Below the pieces are notes generated by a model. It had not been told where the DNA came from, made no database searches, and saw nothing but the letters and a program-made list of their open reading frames with translations. Source: DAOUMU01 sp034409055 (lineage in GTDB: Bacteria; Chloroflexota; Anaerolineae; 4572-78; J111). From it: a stretch of DNA of 22,283 bases. The translations under genes were made by a program, and so were the position numbers. The stretch lies in assembly GCA_034409055.1 (NCBI GenBank), contig DAOUMU010000031.1, forward strand, positions 1-22,283, read 5' to 3'. Shown piece after piece: positions 13,343 through 21,431 of this stretch (position 1 is the stretch's first letter; each line of letters opens with the position of its first letter).

Positions 13343-13840
13343 TCACACTTGGGTTGTTTGATCGAGTTCAAACCGAGAGCGCTGTATCGAGGCCCCGGTA
13401 TCTACAAAGACTTCGCCGTTGTCAATAGTCACCGGAAATATATCCAGCGGCCGGGGGGCCGGTCCCCCCTGAACTTCACCTTTTTGGTTAAAGAGAGAAC
13501 CGTGACACGGGCAATGAAACTGGCCCTGAGCTTCGTCCCAGGGCACGCTACACCCCAGGTGAGTGCAGCGCTGCCACATCGCCAAAAAACTACCGTCTTC
13601 CAGGCGGTAAAGGTAAAATCGTCCGGCTTTGATGTGATTCACGCTGCCGGGTGGGAACTCGTCTACCCGGCCAGCGCGTACTACCCCGCCAAAGCCGCCG
13701 GCCGTAACCGGTTGGATAAACTTCAGCAAAGAAGCCAACATCCCGCCGCCCAGGCCCGCCAACGACACGCCCCAGGCAATGGCCAGGAACTCCCGCCGCT
13801 TGAACCGCTGTTTTTCTTGTTTCGGATTGTTTTCACTCAT
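13343..13840 (-). CDS. petC: Rieske 2Fe-2S protein of the bc-type complex
   Basis: The 165-aa protein carries both Rieske boxes: CTHLGC (92-97; ligands C92 and H94) and CPCHG (110-114; ligands C110 and H113). C97 and C112 form the expected disulfide. The N-terminus has a twin-arginine-like KRREFLA motif before the anchor helix (about 17-43), fitting Tat insertion after cluster assembly. It takes electrons from quinol at the cytochrome b Qo site. SD GAGGAG lies 9 nt before ATG. It is 22 nt after the cytochrome b C-terminal gene and 8 nt before the trihaem cytochrome. Confidence 0.95.
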   Translation of the reverse strand: MSENNPKQEKQRFKRREFLAIAWGVSLAGLGGGMLASLLKFIQPVTAGGFGGVVRAGRVDEFPPGSVNHIKAGRFYLYRLEDGSFLAMWQRCTHLGCSVPWDEAQGQFHCPCHGSLFNQKGEVQGGPAPRPLDIFPVTIDNGEVFVDTGASIQRSRFELDQTTQV

Positions 13841-13862
13841 CTTGATATTCTCCTCGCATGGG

Positions 13863-14636
13863 TTAAAGGTTGTTCAAGGGGTTGTACCCATCCGGCATAT
13901 TCCACGGCCAGTAAAGTTCAAAGCCCGGCCCGCGAAACAGAAAGCCAACCAGCGTTAGCACCACGCCCGAAATCAACAGCATAGTAAACAACACCAGCAC
14001 CACCTCGCGGGCATTCATTTGACCTGGCTTGCTCCGCCGCAGCACCAACACCGGCAGCAAAACCAAGGCGACCATAATAGCGCCCGGAATTACGGATTGG
14101 GTCAAGAGAGGCGGCAACACATCGCGCAGCAATTCACGCGGGGGGAAGGTGGTGCTTAGTATGACAAAGGCCGGCATCACCAGCAGGGCATACAGCGCCG
14201 TCCAGCCGGCAATTCGCTTGCCACGCGGCGAGGTAAACCAGCGGCCCGCGCCGGTACGGTCGTGGTCAAGGTAGGGAATAGCCAATAGAAACAAAACCGC
14301 CAGGGCCGGTACAATTATCCCGGAGAGCAGGGGGTGCATATGTTCCAGCATTTCTTGCAAGCCCATAAAATACCAGGGTGCTTTGGCCGGGTCGGTGGTA
14401 ATGATGGGGTTAGCCAGCTCTTCCAGCGGTGCATTTTTTAGCAGCGAGAACAACAGCAGCACCGTCGTTGCGCCCAGGGCTAACAGCAGTTCCAAAATAG
14501 CCACCACCGGAAAGGCAAACACCGTATCGTCCGGCCCCTTGTCGACCATCGTGGTTGGACCGCGCACGATCTCTACCAGGCTGTAGGTTTTGTTTGACGA
14601 CCTGGGAAAAACCTCTTGAATTTCTTCCTTAGCCAT
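13863..14636 (-). CDS. petD: Cytochrome b C-terminal half (extended subunit IV-like)
   Basis: The second half of the split cytochrome b of the quinol:cytochrome c oxidoreductase. The 257-aa product has about five membrane helices (about 40-65, 106-128, 145-163, 183-202, 212-232). The Qo-site PEWY element appears as AKAPWYF near residue 86, so the glutamate of PEWY is replaced. The protein is longer than b6f subunit IV (about 160 aa) and closer to the eight-helix C-terminal region of bc1, with an extra helix before the PDGYNPLNN tail. It lies 19 nt after the b6-like gene. The ribosome-binding site is weak, so translational coupling is likely. Confidence 0.93.
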   Translation of the reverse strand: MAKEEIQEVFPRSSNKTYSLVEIVRGPTTMVDKGPDDTVFAFPVVAILELLLALGATTVLLLFSLLKNAPLEELANPIITTDPAKAPWYFMGLQEMLEHMHPLLSGIIVPALAVLFLLAIPYLDHDRTGAGRWFTSPRGKRIAGWTALYALLVMPAFVILSTTFPPRELLRDVLPPLLTQSVIPGAIMVALVLLPVLVLRRSKPGQMNAREVVLVLFTMLLISGVVLTLVGFLFRGPGFELYWPWNMPDGYNPLNNL

Positions 14637-14655
14637 AATATCTATCTAACTCCAT

Positions 14656-15390
14656 CTATTTGTTGTTATCAACCCCGTTGGCGGCCAACCCGCCATCTTT
14701 ACGCACCCGCCACAGGTGCAGCGCAATGAGCAGGGCCATCAGCAGCGGGATGACCATAATGTGCAGCGCGTAGAAGCGGGTCAGCGACTCCTGCCCCACC
14801 TCCGGGCCTCCCAGCAAAATTTGTTGCAGGGTACGGCCCATCGTCGGCTCGTAAGCGGCAATGCTGGTGCCCACCGTGATAGCCCAAAAAGCAAGCTGGT
14901 CCCACGGCAGCAAATACCCGGTAAAGCTCGCGCCCAGCGTCAAAAGCAACAGGACAACGCCCACCATCCAATTGAATTCGCGCGGCGGCTTGTAAGCGCC
15001 GGTATAAAAAACCCGCGCCATATGCAGGATCGTGGTAATCACCATCAGGTGCGCGCCCCAGCGATGGAGATTGCGCAATAACTGGCCGAACGGTACCTGG
15101 GTTTGTATTTTTACAATATCGACAAAAGCGCGTTCAACCGAGGGAACGTAATAAAACATAAGCAGGACGCCGGTCAACGTCAACTGGATAAATAAGAATG
15201 TGGTCAACACGCCTAATCCAAGCGTGTAAGTGGCCTTGAGACTCCGCCGGCTGACCTTAACCGGATGCAGGTGAAAGAAGATGTTGGTCGTCATCACCAG
15301 CGACCGGTCCAGCCGATTATTGGGCCAGCCGTGCCGGAAAAAGGATTTCCACACGCGAGATTGGGTAATGTTTTGAACAAAAGAGGTCAT
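14656..15390 (-). CDS. petB: Cytochrome b6-like subunit
   Basis: The haem-bearing half of the split cytochrome b, 244 aa with four membrane helices. Haem ligands are H109/H123 and H210/H225. The 15-residue spacing of the second pair is the b6f type, unlike the 14-residue pair in the fusion protein at 10551-12167. The N-terminal position that carries the covalent haem ci Cys in b6 proteins reads TNIFFHLHP, so no such Cys is present. SD AAGGAG lies 7 nt before ATG. It follows the FAD/Fe-S oxidoreductase gene by 47 nt. Confidence 0.95.
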   Translation of the reverse strand: MTSFVQNITQSRVWKSFFRHGWPNNRLDRSLVMTTNIFFHLHPVKVSRRSLKATYTLGLGVLTTFLFIQLTLTGVLLMFYYVPSVERAFVDIVKIQTQVPFGQLLRNLHRWGAHLMVITTILHMARVFYTGAYKPPREFNWMVGVVLLLLTLGASFTGYLLPWDQLAFWAITVGTSIAAYEPTMGRTLQQILLGGPEVGQESLTRFYALHIMVIPLLMALLIALHLWRVRKDGGLAANGVDNNK

Positions 15391-15412
15391 AAGCGTACTC
15401 CTTGAAAATAGT

Positions 15413-15448
15413 ACTCAGTGATCAGTGTGTTCCCTATTCACTGATACT
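15413..15448. repeat. Short CAGTGATCAGTG-type inverted repeat
   Basis: CAGTGATCAGTG (15416-15427) and CACTGATACT (15439-15448) are near-complementary and overlap the stop of the FAD oxidoreductase gene. Similar CAGTG-rich DNA flanks the element at 21949-22104, so this is probably a dispersed repeat. Confidence 0.4.
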
Positions 15449-17441
15449 CCAATTCTTCTTTAAACCGGAACGCTTCCATTGTAATGGCCCCGGTGGGACA
15501 GCGTTTGGCGCACAGGGCGCAGCGAGTGCAGGCTGTGTCGTCTTTGATCATAGCAGCCACTGGCGGTTTATCCGCCGCTGCCTCAGACGCCCCGCCGATG
15601 TGAGCCTCAACAACCCGGCTTAGAGTCTCATCGCCGCTCAATTGGTCGAGCCGCACAATTTTCAGGCAGTTCCAGGGGCACACGTCGACACAGCCGTTGC
15701 ACAGAATACACTTTGTGCCGTCAAAGATGGTGTTGACGCTACATTCCAGGCAGCGCTGTCCCTGTACATACGCTTCTTCTGTCGAATAACCCAATTCCAC
15801 CACCGTAATGCCCGTGCGCCGGTCTACCGGTAGGGCGGGAACTTTACTGCGGGTAATTTCCAGCCAGTTGGGGTAAGGGATGTGCGCCGGGAGTTTAGTC
15901 CAGGTGGTGGTGACATTTGACGCAACCGGGCGATCTTGAATATGTTGTTCAATGCCCAAGGCGGCAATATGCCCGTCACGCACGGCGTGGATCAGCAGAC
16001 GCGGGCCATAGGCCACATCGCCGCCGGCAAACACATCCGGGGCCGAGGTTTGACCCGTGGCCGGATTAATTTCAATCAGGCCGCGCGGCGAGATACGCAC
16101 ATCGTCTGCGCCGCCCAACACGTTGAGGTCGGCCGCTTGCCCAATAGCCAGGATGATGGTGTCGCACTCCCACACTTGCTCGGTTCCGGCTTTGAACTTG
16201 GGGTTGAAGCGACCCTCCTGGTCAAAGACCGAGGCCACCTCAATAACCTCTAACCCGGTCACTTTGCCGCCCCGTCCAACAATGCGGCTTGGCCCGTACC
16301 GGGGAAAGATGCGGATACCTTCTTCCAGGGCTTCTTCAATCTCAATTTTGGCTGCCGGTATTTCGTCCCAGGATTCAAGCGCAATCACTTTCAGGTCAAC
16401 CACTCCCACCCGCAGGGCGGTGCGGGCCACATTGAGCGCGGTATGAACGGCCTCCGTTTCTTCCTCGGCCCGGGCTGTGGTTTCGCTCAACGCGGCCTCC
16501 TGTTCGGCGGTAACTTGGCCCAGGCGCAGCGCGGTTCGGGCCGCATCCATAGCCACGTTGCCGCCGCCGACCACAATCACTTGTTTGCCCAGCTTCACTT
16601 TGTAGCCGAGGTTGTAGTTGAGCAGCATGTCGATGGCAGTAATCACCCCGTCAAGGTTAGACCCGTCCACGTCGAGTTTACGGCCTTGCATCAGGCCAAT
16701 ACCCAGAAACACCGCGTCGTGGTCGCGGCGCAGTTCGGCCAGCGTAACATCTTGTCCCACCCGCGTATTGAGGCGAAGCTCCACGCCAAGATCAAGAATG
16801 GATTGGACTTCAACGTTCATTACTTGCTGATTGATGCGATATACCGGCACACCGTAGCGAACCATGCCGCCTGTTTTGGGGCCCGCCTCGTAAATTGTCA
16901 CCTGGTGGCCCAGGATAGCTAGGTCATATGCCACGGCAAGACCTGCCGGCCCCGCGCCGATCACTGCCACTTTACCCCGGCGACGACCGGGGGTGGCCGC
17001 CAACGCCGACAGATTCTCCCGTGACCAGCGAACCGGAGAGTAGAGCGCCTCCACACCTTGCCCCGGTAGAGAACAGCCCGGGTCCACAATTGGTAGACTG
17101 GGCAGGCTAACCGTAGAACCGGGCAAACGTAGGCCGGCTTCCGGACCATACTGCTCAGTCACCGCCCATTTCAGGGGGCGGATGGCGACCGGCTCAAAAT
17201 CCAGGCCAACCGCCCCTCGACGGCAGGCGGCTTCACACGGCGCGCCGCAGATGCGCCCGCAAATGGTTGAGAGCGGGTTAGGATCGTGGGCAATGCGGTA
17301 GCCCTCTTCCAGATCGCCTCGTGCTACGGCAGTTACGTAGGCGCGGGCGTCGGTGTGAACCGGGCAGGCCGCCTGGCACTTCACCATGTTGCGGTAATAA
17401 TCCGTATCCGGAACGACCACCTGATAACGTTTGTCGGTCAT
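15438..17441 (-). CDS. GltD-like FAD/NAD(P) iron-sulfur oxidoreductase
   Basis: The 667-aa cytoplasmic protein has four parts. An N-terminal Fe-S domain includes C22/C26 and the C61/C65/C69/C73 cluster. A FAD site reads IGAGPAGLA (161-169), and an NAD(P) site reads VGGGNVAMDAARTA (291-304). C-terminal ferredoxin motifs are at C564-C592 and C638/641/644/648. The core matches the glutamate synthase small subunit/NfnL family. About 35 extra residues (about 309-343) follow the NAD(P) helix, flanked by repeats ARTALRLG and ARTALRVG. No GltB partner is nearby; the gene is instead the first of the bc-type cluster, 24 nt after a cytochrome c gene. It probably exchanges electrons between NAD(P)H and an Fe-S partner. 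The fusion protein at 10551 is the best candidate partner. SD AAGGA is present. Confidence 0.92.
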   Translation of the reverse strand: MTDKRYQVVVPDTDYYRNMVKCQAACPVHTDARAYVTAVARGDLEEGYRIAHDPNPLSTICGRICGAPCEAACRRGAVGLDFEPVAIRPLKWAVTEQYGPEAGLRLPGSTVSLPSLPIVDPGCSLPGQGVEALYSPVRWSRENLSALAATPGRRRGKVAVIGAGPAGLAVAYDLAILGHQVTIYEAGPKTGGMVRYGVPVYRINQQVMNVEVQSILDLGVELRLNTRVGQDVTLAELRRDHDAVFLGIGLMQGRKLDVDGSNLDGVITAIDMLLNYNLGYKVKLGKQVIVVGGGNVAMDAARTALRLGQVTAEQEAALSETTARAEEETEAVHTALNVARTALRVGVVDLKVIALESWDEIPAAKIEIEEALEEGIRIFPRYGPSRIVGRGGKVTGLEVIEVASVFDQEGRFNPKFKAGTEQVWECDTIILAIGQAADLNVLGGADDVRISPRGLIEINPATGQTSAPDVFAGGDVAYGPRLLIHAVRDGHIAALGIEQHIQDRPVASNVTTTWTKLPAHIPYPNWLEITRSKVPALPVDRRTGITVVELGYSTEEAYVQGQRCLECSVNTIFDGTKCILCNGCVDVCPWNCLKIVRLDQLSGDETLSRVVEAHIGGASEAAADKPPVAAMIKDDTACTRCALCAKRCPTGAITMEAFRFKEELEYQ

Positions 17442-17465
17442 GATTCCAATCCTTGGGCCGGTCTA

Positions 17466-17867
17466 CTATTTCTCGGTGAGCAGATAAGCTATCAGATCGG
17501 CAATTTGTTGTTCGGACAACTCTTCGCCAAAGGTTTGGTACATATCGCCTTCCTGAAAATCCTCTACCACGTAGGCATCGGGGGTGAGAATTGACTCACG
17601 GATATATTCTTCGGCAGACATACCGGGGACGCGAGTGGCGGCTCGGGTCGCCGTACCGGCAGTGTAAGGCGCGTTTTCCGCCGGCCCCTCGGCTTCATCG
17701 TAGTTGTGACAGGAGGTGCAGCCTTCGGCTGATTTGGTACCAATGGTGGCCTGTGAGTACAACTTCTCACCACGGGTCGCATCGCCCACAACCGGTCCCT
17801 CAGAGCCGCCGCCACAGGCAGTCAATACAAACAACAGGATAAACGAAACAATCAAAGTGACACGCAT
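17466..17867 (-). CDS. Monohaem cytochrome c lipoprotein
   Basis: A small extracytoplasmic electron carrier with one CTSCH haem site. The signal peptide ends in a lipobox (LLFVLTAC), so it is lipid-anchored. The C-terminal part has the class-I pattern (MYQTFGEELSEQQIADLIAY), with the Met as likely axial ligand. The start is ATG 17867. AAGGAG lies 12 nt upstream; a GTG at 17876 is in frame but only 3 nt from it. Sitting between ba3 subunit I and the bc-type genes, it is the natural shuttle from the bc-type complex to the oxidase. Confidence 0.9.
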   Translation of the reverse strand: MRVTLIVSFILLFVLTACGGGSEGPVVGDATRGEKLYSQATIGTKSAEGCTSCHNYDEAEGPAENAPYTAGTATRAATRVPGMSAEEYIRESILTPDAYVVEDFQEGDMYQTFGEELSEQQIADLIAYLLTEK

Positions 17868-17916
17868 TAGAAACACAAGCTCCTTCTTCTATGTTAAATT
17901 TGCAAACAGGATAATG

Positions 17917-17978
17917 GAACGCAGATGACGCTGATCTACACTGTTTTTTTTCCGCGTTTATCTGCGTCATCGGCGTTC
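17917..17978. repeat. 15-bp inverted repeat (GAACGCMGATGACGC)
   Basis: GAACGCAGATGACGC (17917-17931) and GCGTCATCGGCGTTC (17964-17978) pair at 14 of 15 positions. The loop contains a further TATCTGCGT half-site and a T-run. It lies in the gap between subunit I and the cytochrome c gene. The gene order would tolerate it as a 3' hairpin for subunit I, but it looks like a dispersed repeat. Confidence 0.6.
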
Positions 17979-18026
17979 TTTTTTTCGACTCGAATTTGCG
18001 AAAACTTCGTGACGTCACCCAAACAA

Positions 18027-19661
18027 CTATTGCCAAACGTTAAATCCGGGTGAGGTCATCGCCACGTCTCGGATAAGTTGGAACAACATTGGGCCGTAAC
18101 CCACGATAACCAGAGCCACCGCGCCTACTAACCACGGCCTCCAACTGTCGAGCCAGGCCGGGGACAGCTCGGCGTTCAGCGATTCGGCAATGGGCATCTC
18201 CACTTCCGCTTTTTCTTTGGAGAAGAAGGCGGTCATCACCATGTTCAGGAAGAATAGGATGGCCGAAACCAGCAGAATCGCCCCACCGAGGCCAACCATC
18301 ATCAGCGGCACTCGCCACTCGCCGGTACCGTAATTCTCCATGGCCACGCCCAGCATAGTGCGGCGCGGTGCGCCCAGCAGTCCTGCTGCGTGCAGCCCAC
18401 GCGAGAAGATAGCCATACCGACAAACCAGACCCAGGCCTGCCACAAGGCCACCTTGCGGCTCCACAGCGCCTTACCGGTCAGGTGTGGCAGCAGCCAATA
18501 CAGGATGCCGATAAATGACAGGGTGACAGCCGTGCCTACGGTCAAATGAAAGTGACCCGGCACCCAGGCGGTGTTGTGGATCACCAGGTTGATATTGTAC
18601 GAGGCGTTGACCAGGCCACTGATACCGCCGAAAGCAAACAGAATCATCGCCAGGGCCTGGGCAGTAAAGGATGGTTCATCCCACGGCAGTTTGCGGAGCC
18701 AGCCAAACAAGCCCGTGCCGCCGCGCGCCTTGCCGCCGATTTCCATCGAGGCAATCACGTTGAAGGCCGTGAGCAGACTGGGAAAGAAGACGGCATAGGT
18801 CAGCACGGCGTGCAGATATTTCCAGCCGGCCGGCACGCCGGGATCCACATACTGGTGGTGGAAGCCGAGCGGCACCGACAGCAGCAGGAACAACCAGAAG
18901 GCAAAACGCGCCATCGGTTCGCTGAACAACTTGCCGCCGGCCTGTTTGGGGATCATCGCGTACCAGGAGACATAGGCCGGCAGCAGCCAGAAATAGACCA
19001 GCGGATGGCCGGTGAACCAGAACAGGGTGCGGGCGAGCTGCGGATCAATCCCACTCACCCATCCCAGCGACCAGGGCAGGATCATGGTCAGAATCTCGGC
19101 GGCAATGCCCAGGGTGCAGATCTGCCACAGCGCCATAACAATCAGCGAGGCCAGGGCCAGGAAGGGCGTGGTAACGCCTTTATTCTCTTTACGCCAGGCC
19201 AAATAAGTGCCAAACATACTCCAGCCGGTCACCCAACTGCCAACAACCACCAGGGTGAGGCCCAGGTAGAAGTACCAGGGCGCTTGCAGCGGCGGGTAAA
19301 AGGTATAGAGTACCGAGGCCATATTGAGCAAGAGCGGCACCGCGGCCATTACCAGGCCGATGACCATCACCCAGAAGCCAACCCAACTCAGCCACGGCTG
19401 GGTTAAGGGCTTGTTCAGCCCACGGACGGTGGTCAGGGTTAGAAAACCGGTGATAAAAAAGGTGGTCCACACCAGGGCATTCAGCACGCCGTGCAAAGTC
19501 AGACCCTGATAATAGGACTGCAACAACGGCTGCAGAAAAGGATACAAATTGATGCCCATATGTTCAAACGATTGGAGTGGACCAAACAAGGTGCCAAGGG
19601 CCAGAGCCACGATGGCAACCAGCATATGCCAGCTTACAAGTTTCTTTTCTAAGGCAAACAT
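18027..19661 (-). CDS. cbaA: ba3-type cytochrome c oxidase subunit I
   Basis: The haem-copper oxidase catalytic subunit (B family) reduces O2 to water and pumps protons. The 544-aa product has about 13 membrane helices. Key residues seen are H57 (low-spin haem), H219 with Y223 (GHPLVY: CuB His cross-linked to Tyr), H268/H269 (CuB) and H362, H370 and H372 (AWVPGHFHLTVG: high- and low-spin haem ligands). The D-channel NxxxxxxN-type pattern of A-family oxidases is not apparent. Together with the IIa subunit this supports ba3. SD GAGGAG lies 6 nt before ATG. The gene is 118 bases downstream of ctaB. Confidence 0.95.
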   Translation of the reverse strand: MFALEKKLVSWHMLVAIVALALGTLFGPLQSFEHMGINLYPFLQPLLQSYYQGLTLHGVLNALVWTTFFITGFLTLTTVRGLNKPLTQPWLSWVGFWVMVIGLVMAAVPLLLNMASVLYTFYPPLQAPWYFYLGLTLVVVGSWVTGWSMFGTYLAWRKENKGVTTPFLALASLIVMALWQICTLGIAAEILTMILPWSLGWVSGIDPQLARTLFWFTGHPLVYFWLLPAYVSWYAMIPKQAGGKLFSEPMARFAFWLFLLLSVPLGFHHQYVDPGVPAGWKYLHAVLTYAVFFPSLLTAFNVIASMEIGGKARGGTGLFGWLRKLPWDEPSFTAQALAMILFAFGGISGLVNASYNINLVIHNTAWVPGHFHLTVGTAVTLSFIGILYWLLPHLTGKALWSRKVALWQAWVWFVGMAIFSRGLHAAGLLGAPRRTMLGVAMENYGTGEWRVPLMMVGLGGAILLVSAILFFLNMVMTAFFSKEKAEVEMPIAESLNAELSPAWLDSWRPWLVGAVALVIVGYGPMLFQLIRDVAMTSPGFNVWQ

Positions 19662-19687
19662 GACTTTCTCCTCTGTAAATAGACCTT

Positions 19688-19747
19688 GTAGGACAAACTT
19701 AAGTTTGCCCTACGGTACGGATATTTTCATCATTGGTGGTGTGTCAA
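19688..19747 (-). promoter_or_regulatory. Possible promoter and leader hairpin for subunit I
   Basis: On the minus strand TTGACA (19747-19742) and TATCCG (19723-19718) are spaced 18 bp. The -10 is weak. Between it and the subunit I start lies a hairpin, GTAGG-CAAACTTAAGTTTG-CCTAC (19688-19713, two extra bases), in the leader. The hairpin may regulate the leader or be a repeat. Confidence 0.4.
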
Positions 19748-19779
19748 CACTCGTGATAACCCCTTTAAAGTTGATAGAG

Positions 19780-20718
19780 TTAGAACAGAGTCTCCACACA
19801 AATCGTCAACAAGATCAGCCCCAGGTAGATGTTTGAAACGTTGAAGAGCTTCATAGCCCGGGTCCGGGTAGGAGCAAGTATCAAACGAAAGGATTGCGTT
19901 CCTAACCACAGGGCGGCCAGGCTGACCGGCAGCAGATAGAGCCAGCCAAGAGCCGGATCAACGCTCAACAACAGCCCAATCAAAACGGTCACGTCGACGT
20001 GGAGGGCAATCCACCAGGCGGAAACCCGTCCATTAACCAACACCGGCAGCATGGGCACCCCGGCCCGGGCGTAGTCGTCGCGATAGGCCTGGGCCAAACT
20101 CCAAAAGTGGATCGGCGTCCAGACAAAAACCAGCAATGCCAGGCCAACGGCCGTTGGTTGAGCCCAGTTTCCGGCGGCTGCGCTCCCGCTCAATACGGCA
20201 AAACTGCCCGCCGCGCCGCCAATCACAATGTTCAATAAGGTGCGCGACTTAAGCCACATGGTATAAATACCCACATAAGTCAGCGCGCCCAACGCCAGGA
20301 ATAACGTTAGCAGCGCATTGAACGGCAGCGCAATCAAAACGGCCAGGAGGATCAGGTAGATACCCATTTCCAACACCGCTTCGGGCCGGCTAAAATAACC
20401 GGTGGGCAGGGGGCGTTTGCAGGTGCGTCGCATCCGCGCATCCAGATCGCGTTCCAGATATTGATTCAAGGCCGATGCACCGGTGGCCGACAGGAAGCCG
20501 GTCACCAGCAGCAAAACCATGTTACCGGCCGCGAGTCTGCCGCCAGAGGCCAGCAGCGCGCCCCCAATGGACGAGAGCATCAACAGCATAACCACTCGTA
20601 GCTTGACCAGTACCGCCAGCGCGCCCAGCGCCGAGCGGAAACCGGAGGCGATACCGGCAGCCGGGGATGTTGCTGGGGTATTGGGGGGAATGGGGTAAGC
20701 TCTCAATCTGGCATCCAT
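19780..20718 (-). CDS. ctaB: Protohaem IX farnesyltransferase (haem O synthase)
   Basis: Adds a farnesyl group to haem b, giving haem O for the oxidase. It is a membrane prenyltransferase of the UbiA family. The 312-aa product has about eight or nine helices. The first Asp-rich motif is NQYLERDLDARMRRT (N85...D91-x-D93), followed by RPLP. A second region, AYRDDYARAGVPMLP, lies in the later loop. The N-terminus has about 30 extra Ala/Pro residues before the first helix. Its ATG is 2 nt after the subunit II stop, with only a weak SD, so translational coupling to subunit II is likely. Confidence 0.95.
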   Translation of the reverse strand: MDARLRAYPIPPNTPATSPAAGIASGFRSALGALAVLVKLRVVMLLMLSSIGGALLASGGRLAAGNMVLLLVTGFLSATGASALNQYLERDLDARMRRTCKRPLPTGYFSRPEAVLEMGIYLILLAVLIALPFNALLTLFLALGALTYVGIYTMWLKSRTLLNIVIGGAAGSFAVLSGSAAAGNWAQPTAVGLALLVFVWTPIHFWSLAQAYRDDYARAGVPMLPVLVNGRVSAWWIALHVDVTVLIGLLLSVDPALGWLYLLPVSLAALWLGTQSFRLILAPTRTRAMKLFNVSNIYLGLILLTICVETLF

Positions 20719-20720
20719 AC

Positions 20721-21200
20721 CTATGGCTCTACAATGATCTTGCCGTACATATTCTGATGACCCACGCCACAGTATTCGTGACAGATATAGGGATACTCGC
20801 CGGGGGTGTCAAAAGTAACGGTTAGTTTGGATATTTGCCCCGGCAGCGCCATCATATTGATGTTGGTATTTTGAATATTGAAGCCATGTTGCACATCGGC
20901 GCTGGTGAGATAAAACGTTACGGTGGACCCGGCTGGAATACGGATTTCATCGGGTCTAAATTTCCAGGGATTGGCTTCAGCCCGGATATAGGCTTCGTAT
21001 TTACCGGGCGCCAGTTCGCGTAAACCCGGCTCGGCAAACGGGCCTTCCTGGCTAACCATGTTGGGATTCACCCGAGCTTCGGGCACCGGCACTTGAATAC
21101 TGGCCATAAAACCAGACAGTCCGATAGCCGCGGCAAATATAGCCAGCACCGCTATGCTGAGACCAATCCACCATTTCTCATAAACGTCTACATGCATCAT
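20721..21200 (-). CDS. cbaB: ba3-type cytochrome c oxidase subunit II (CuA)
   Basis: The electron entry subunit. With the start at ATG 21200 it has 159 residues, one N-terminal helix (about 10-35) and a cupredoxin domain with CuA ligands H105, C140, E142, C144, H148 and M151 (the CHEYCGVGHQNM segment). A single helix and a short length are typical of ba3, in contrast to the two-helix aa3 subunit II. An in-frame start at 21245 would lie inside the IIa gene. ATG 21200 has AGAGGTG 7 nt upstream and overlaps the IIa stop as ATGA, which decides the start. Confidence 0.95.
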   Translation of the reverse strand: MMHVDVYEKWWIGLSIAVLAIFAAAIGLSGFMASIQVPVPEARVNPNMVSQEGPFAEPGLRELAPGKYEAYIRAEANPWKFRPDEIRIPAGSTVTFYLTSADVQHGFNIQNTNINMMALPGQISKLTVTFDTPGEYPYICHEYCGVGHQNMYGKIIVEP

Positions 21201-21319
21201 TGGGTCACACCTCTTTCCAGCAGGGTCAGAAAAACCCAACTCCATAGAACAGCAATGGTAACCAGGTAAATCAGTAATATCGCCAAAGTTCCTTTGGGAT
21301 GTTCATTTTTTTGTTTCAT
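21197..21319 (-). CDS. ba3 oxidase subunit IIa (40-aa single-helix protein)
   Basis: A tiny gene encodes 40 residues. The product has a polar N-terminus with HPKGT, one membrane helix (LAILLIYLVTIAVLWSWVFL) and a short tail. It resembles the COX2A subunit of Thermus ba3 oxidase, which also has a PKG motif and one helix filling the place of the missing first helix of subunit II. A strong SD GGAGGG lies 6 nt before ATG, and the TGA overlaps the subunit II ATG (ATGA), giving tight translational coupling. Position and size support the call; the sequence match is from memory of the family. Confidence 0.88.
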   Translation of the reverse strand: MKQKNEHPKGTLAILLIYLVTIAVLWSWVFLTLLERGVTQ

Positions 21320-21431
21320 AATGTTCCCTCCAAAATATCAATTTATGGACAGTACAATCGTGACATTTGTGCGTAAAGTTTCGTTCTTTTTTGGCAATCC
21401 CCCTCCTTTCGTTGACCTGACCCACCCGGCC

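Noticed and set aside
18546..19406. Long plus-strand frame (286 aa) opposite oxidase subunit I
   Set aside because: It lies antisense to a gene with all haem and CuB ligands, its residues (rich in H, Q, G, R) are typical of a reverse-frame shadow, and it has no SD.
21399..21410. Strong SD-like AAGGAGGGGG on the minus strand between the copper chaperone and subunit IIa
   Set aside because: The only frames after it are 7-19 codons with poor spacing or non-ATG starts, so no gene can be supported.
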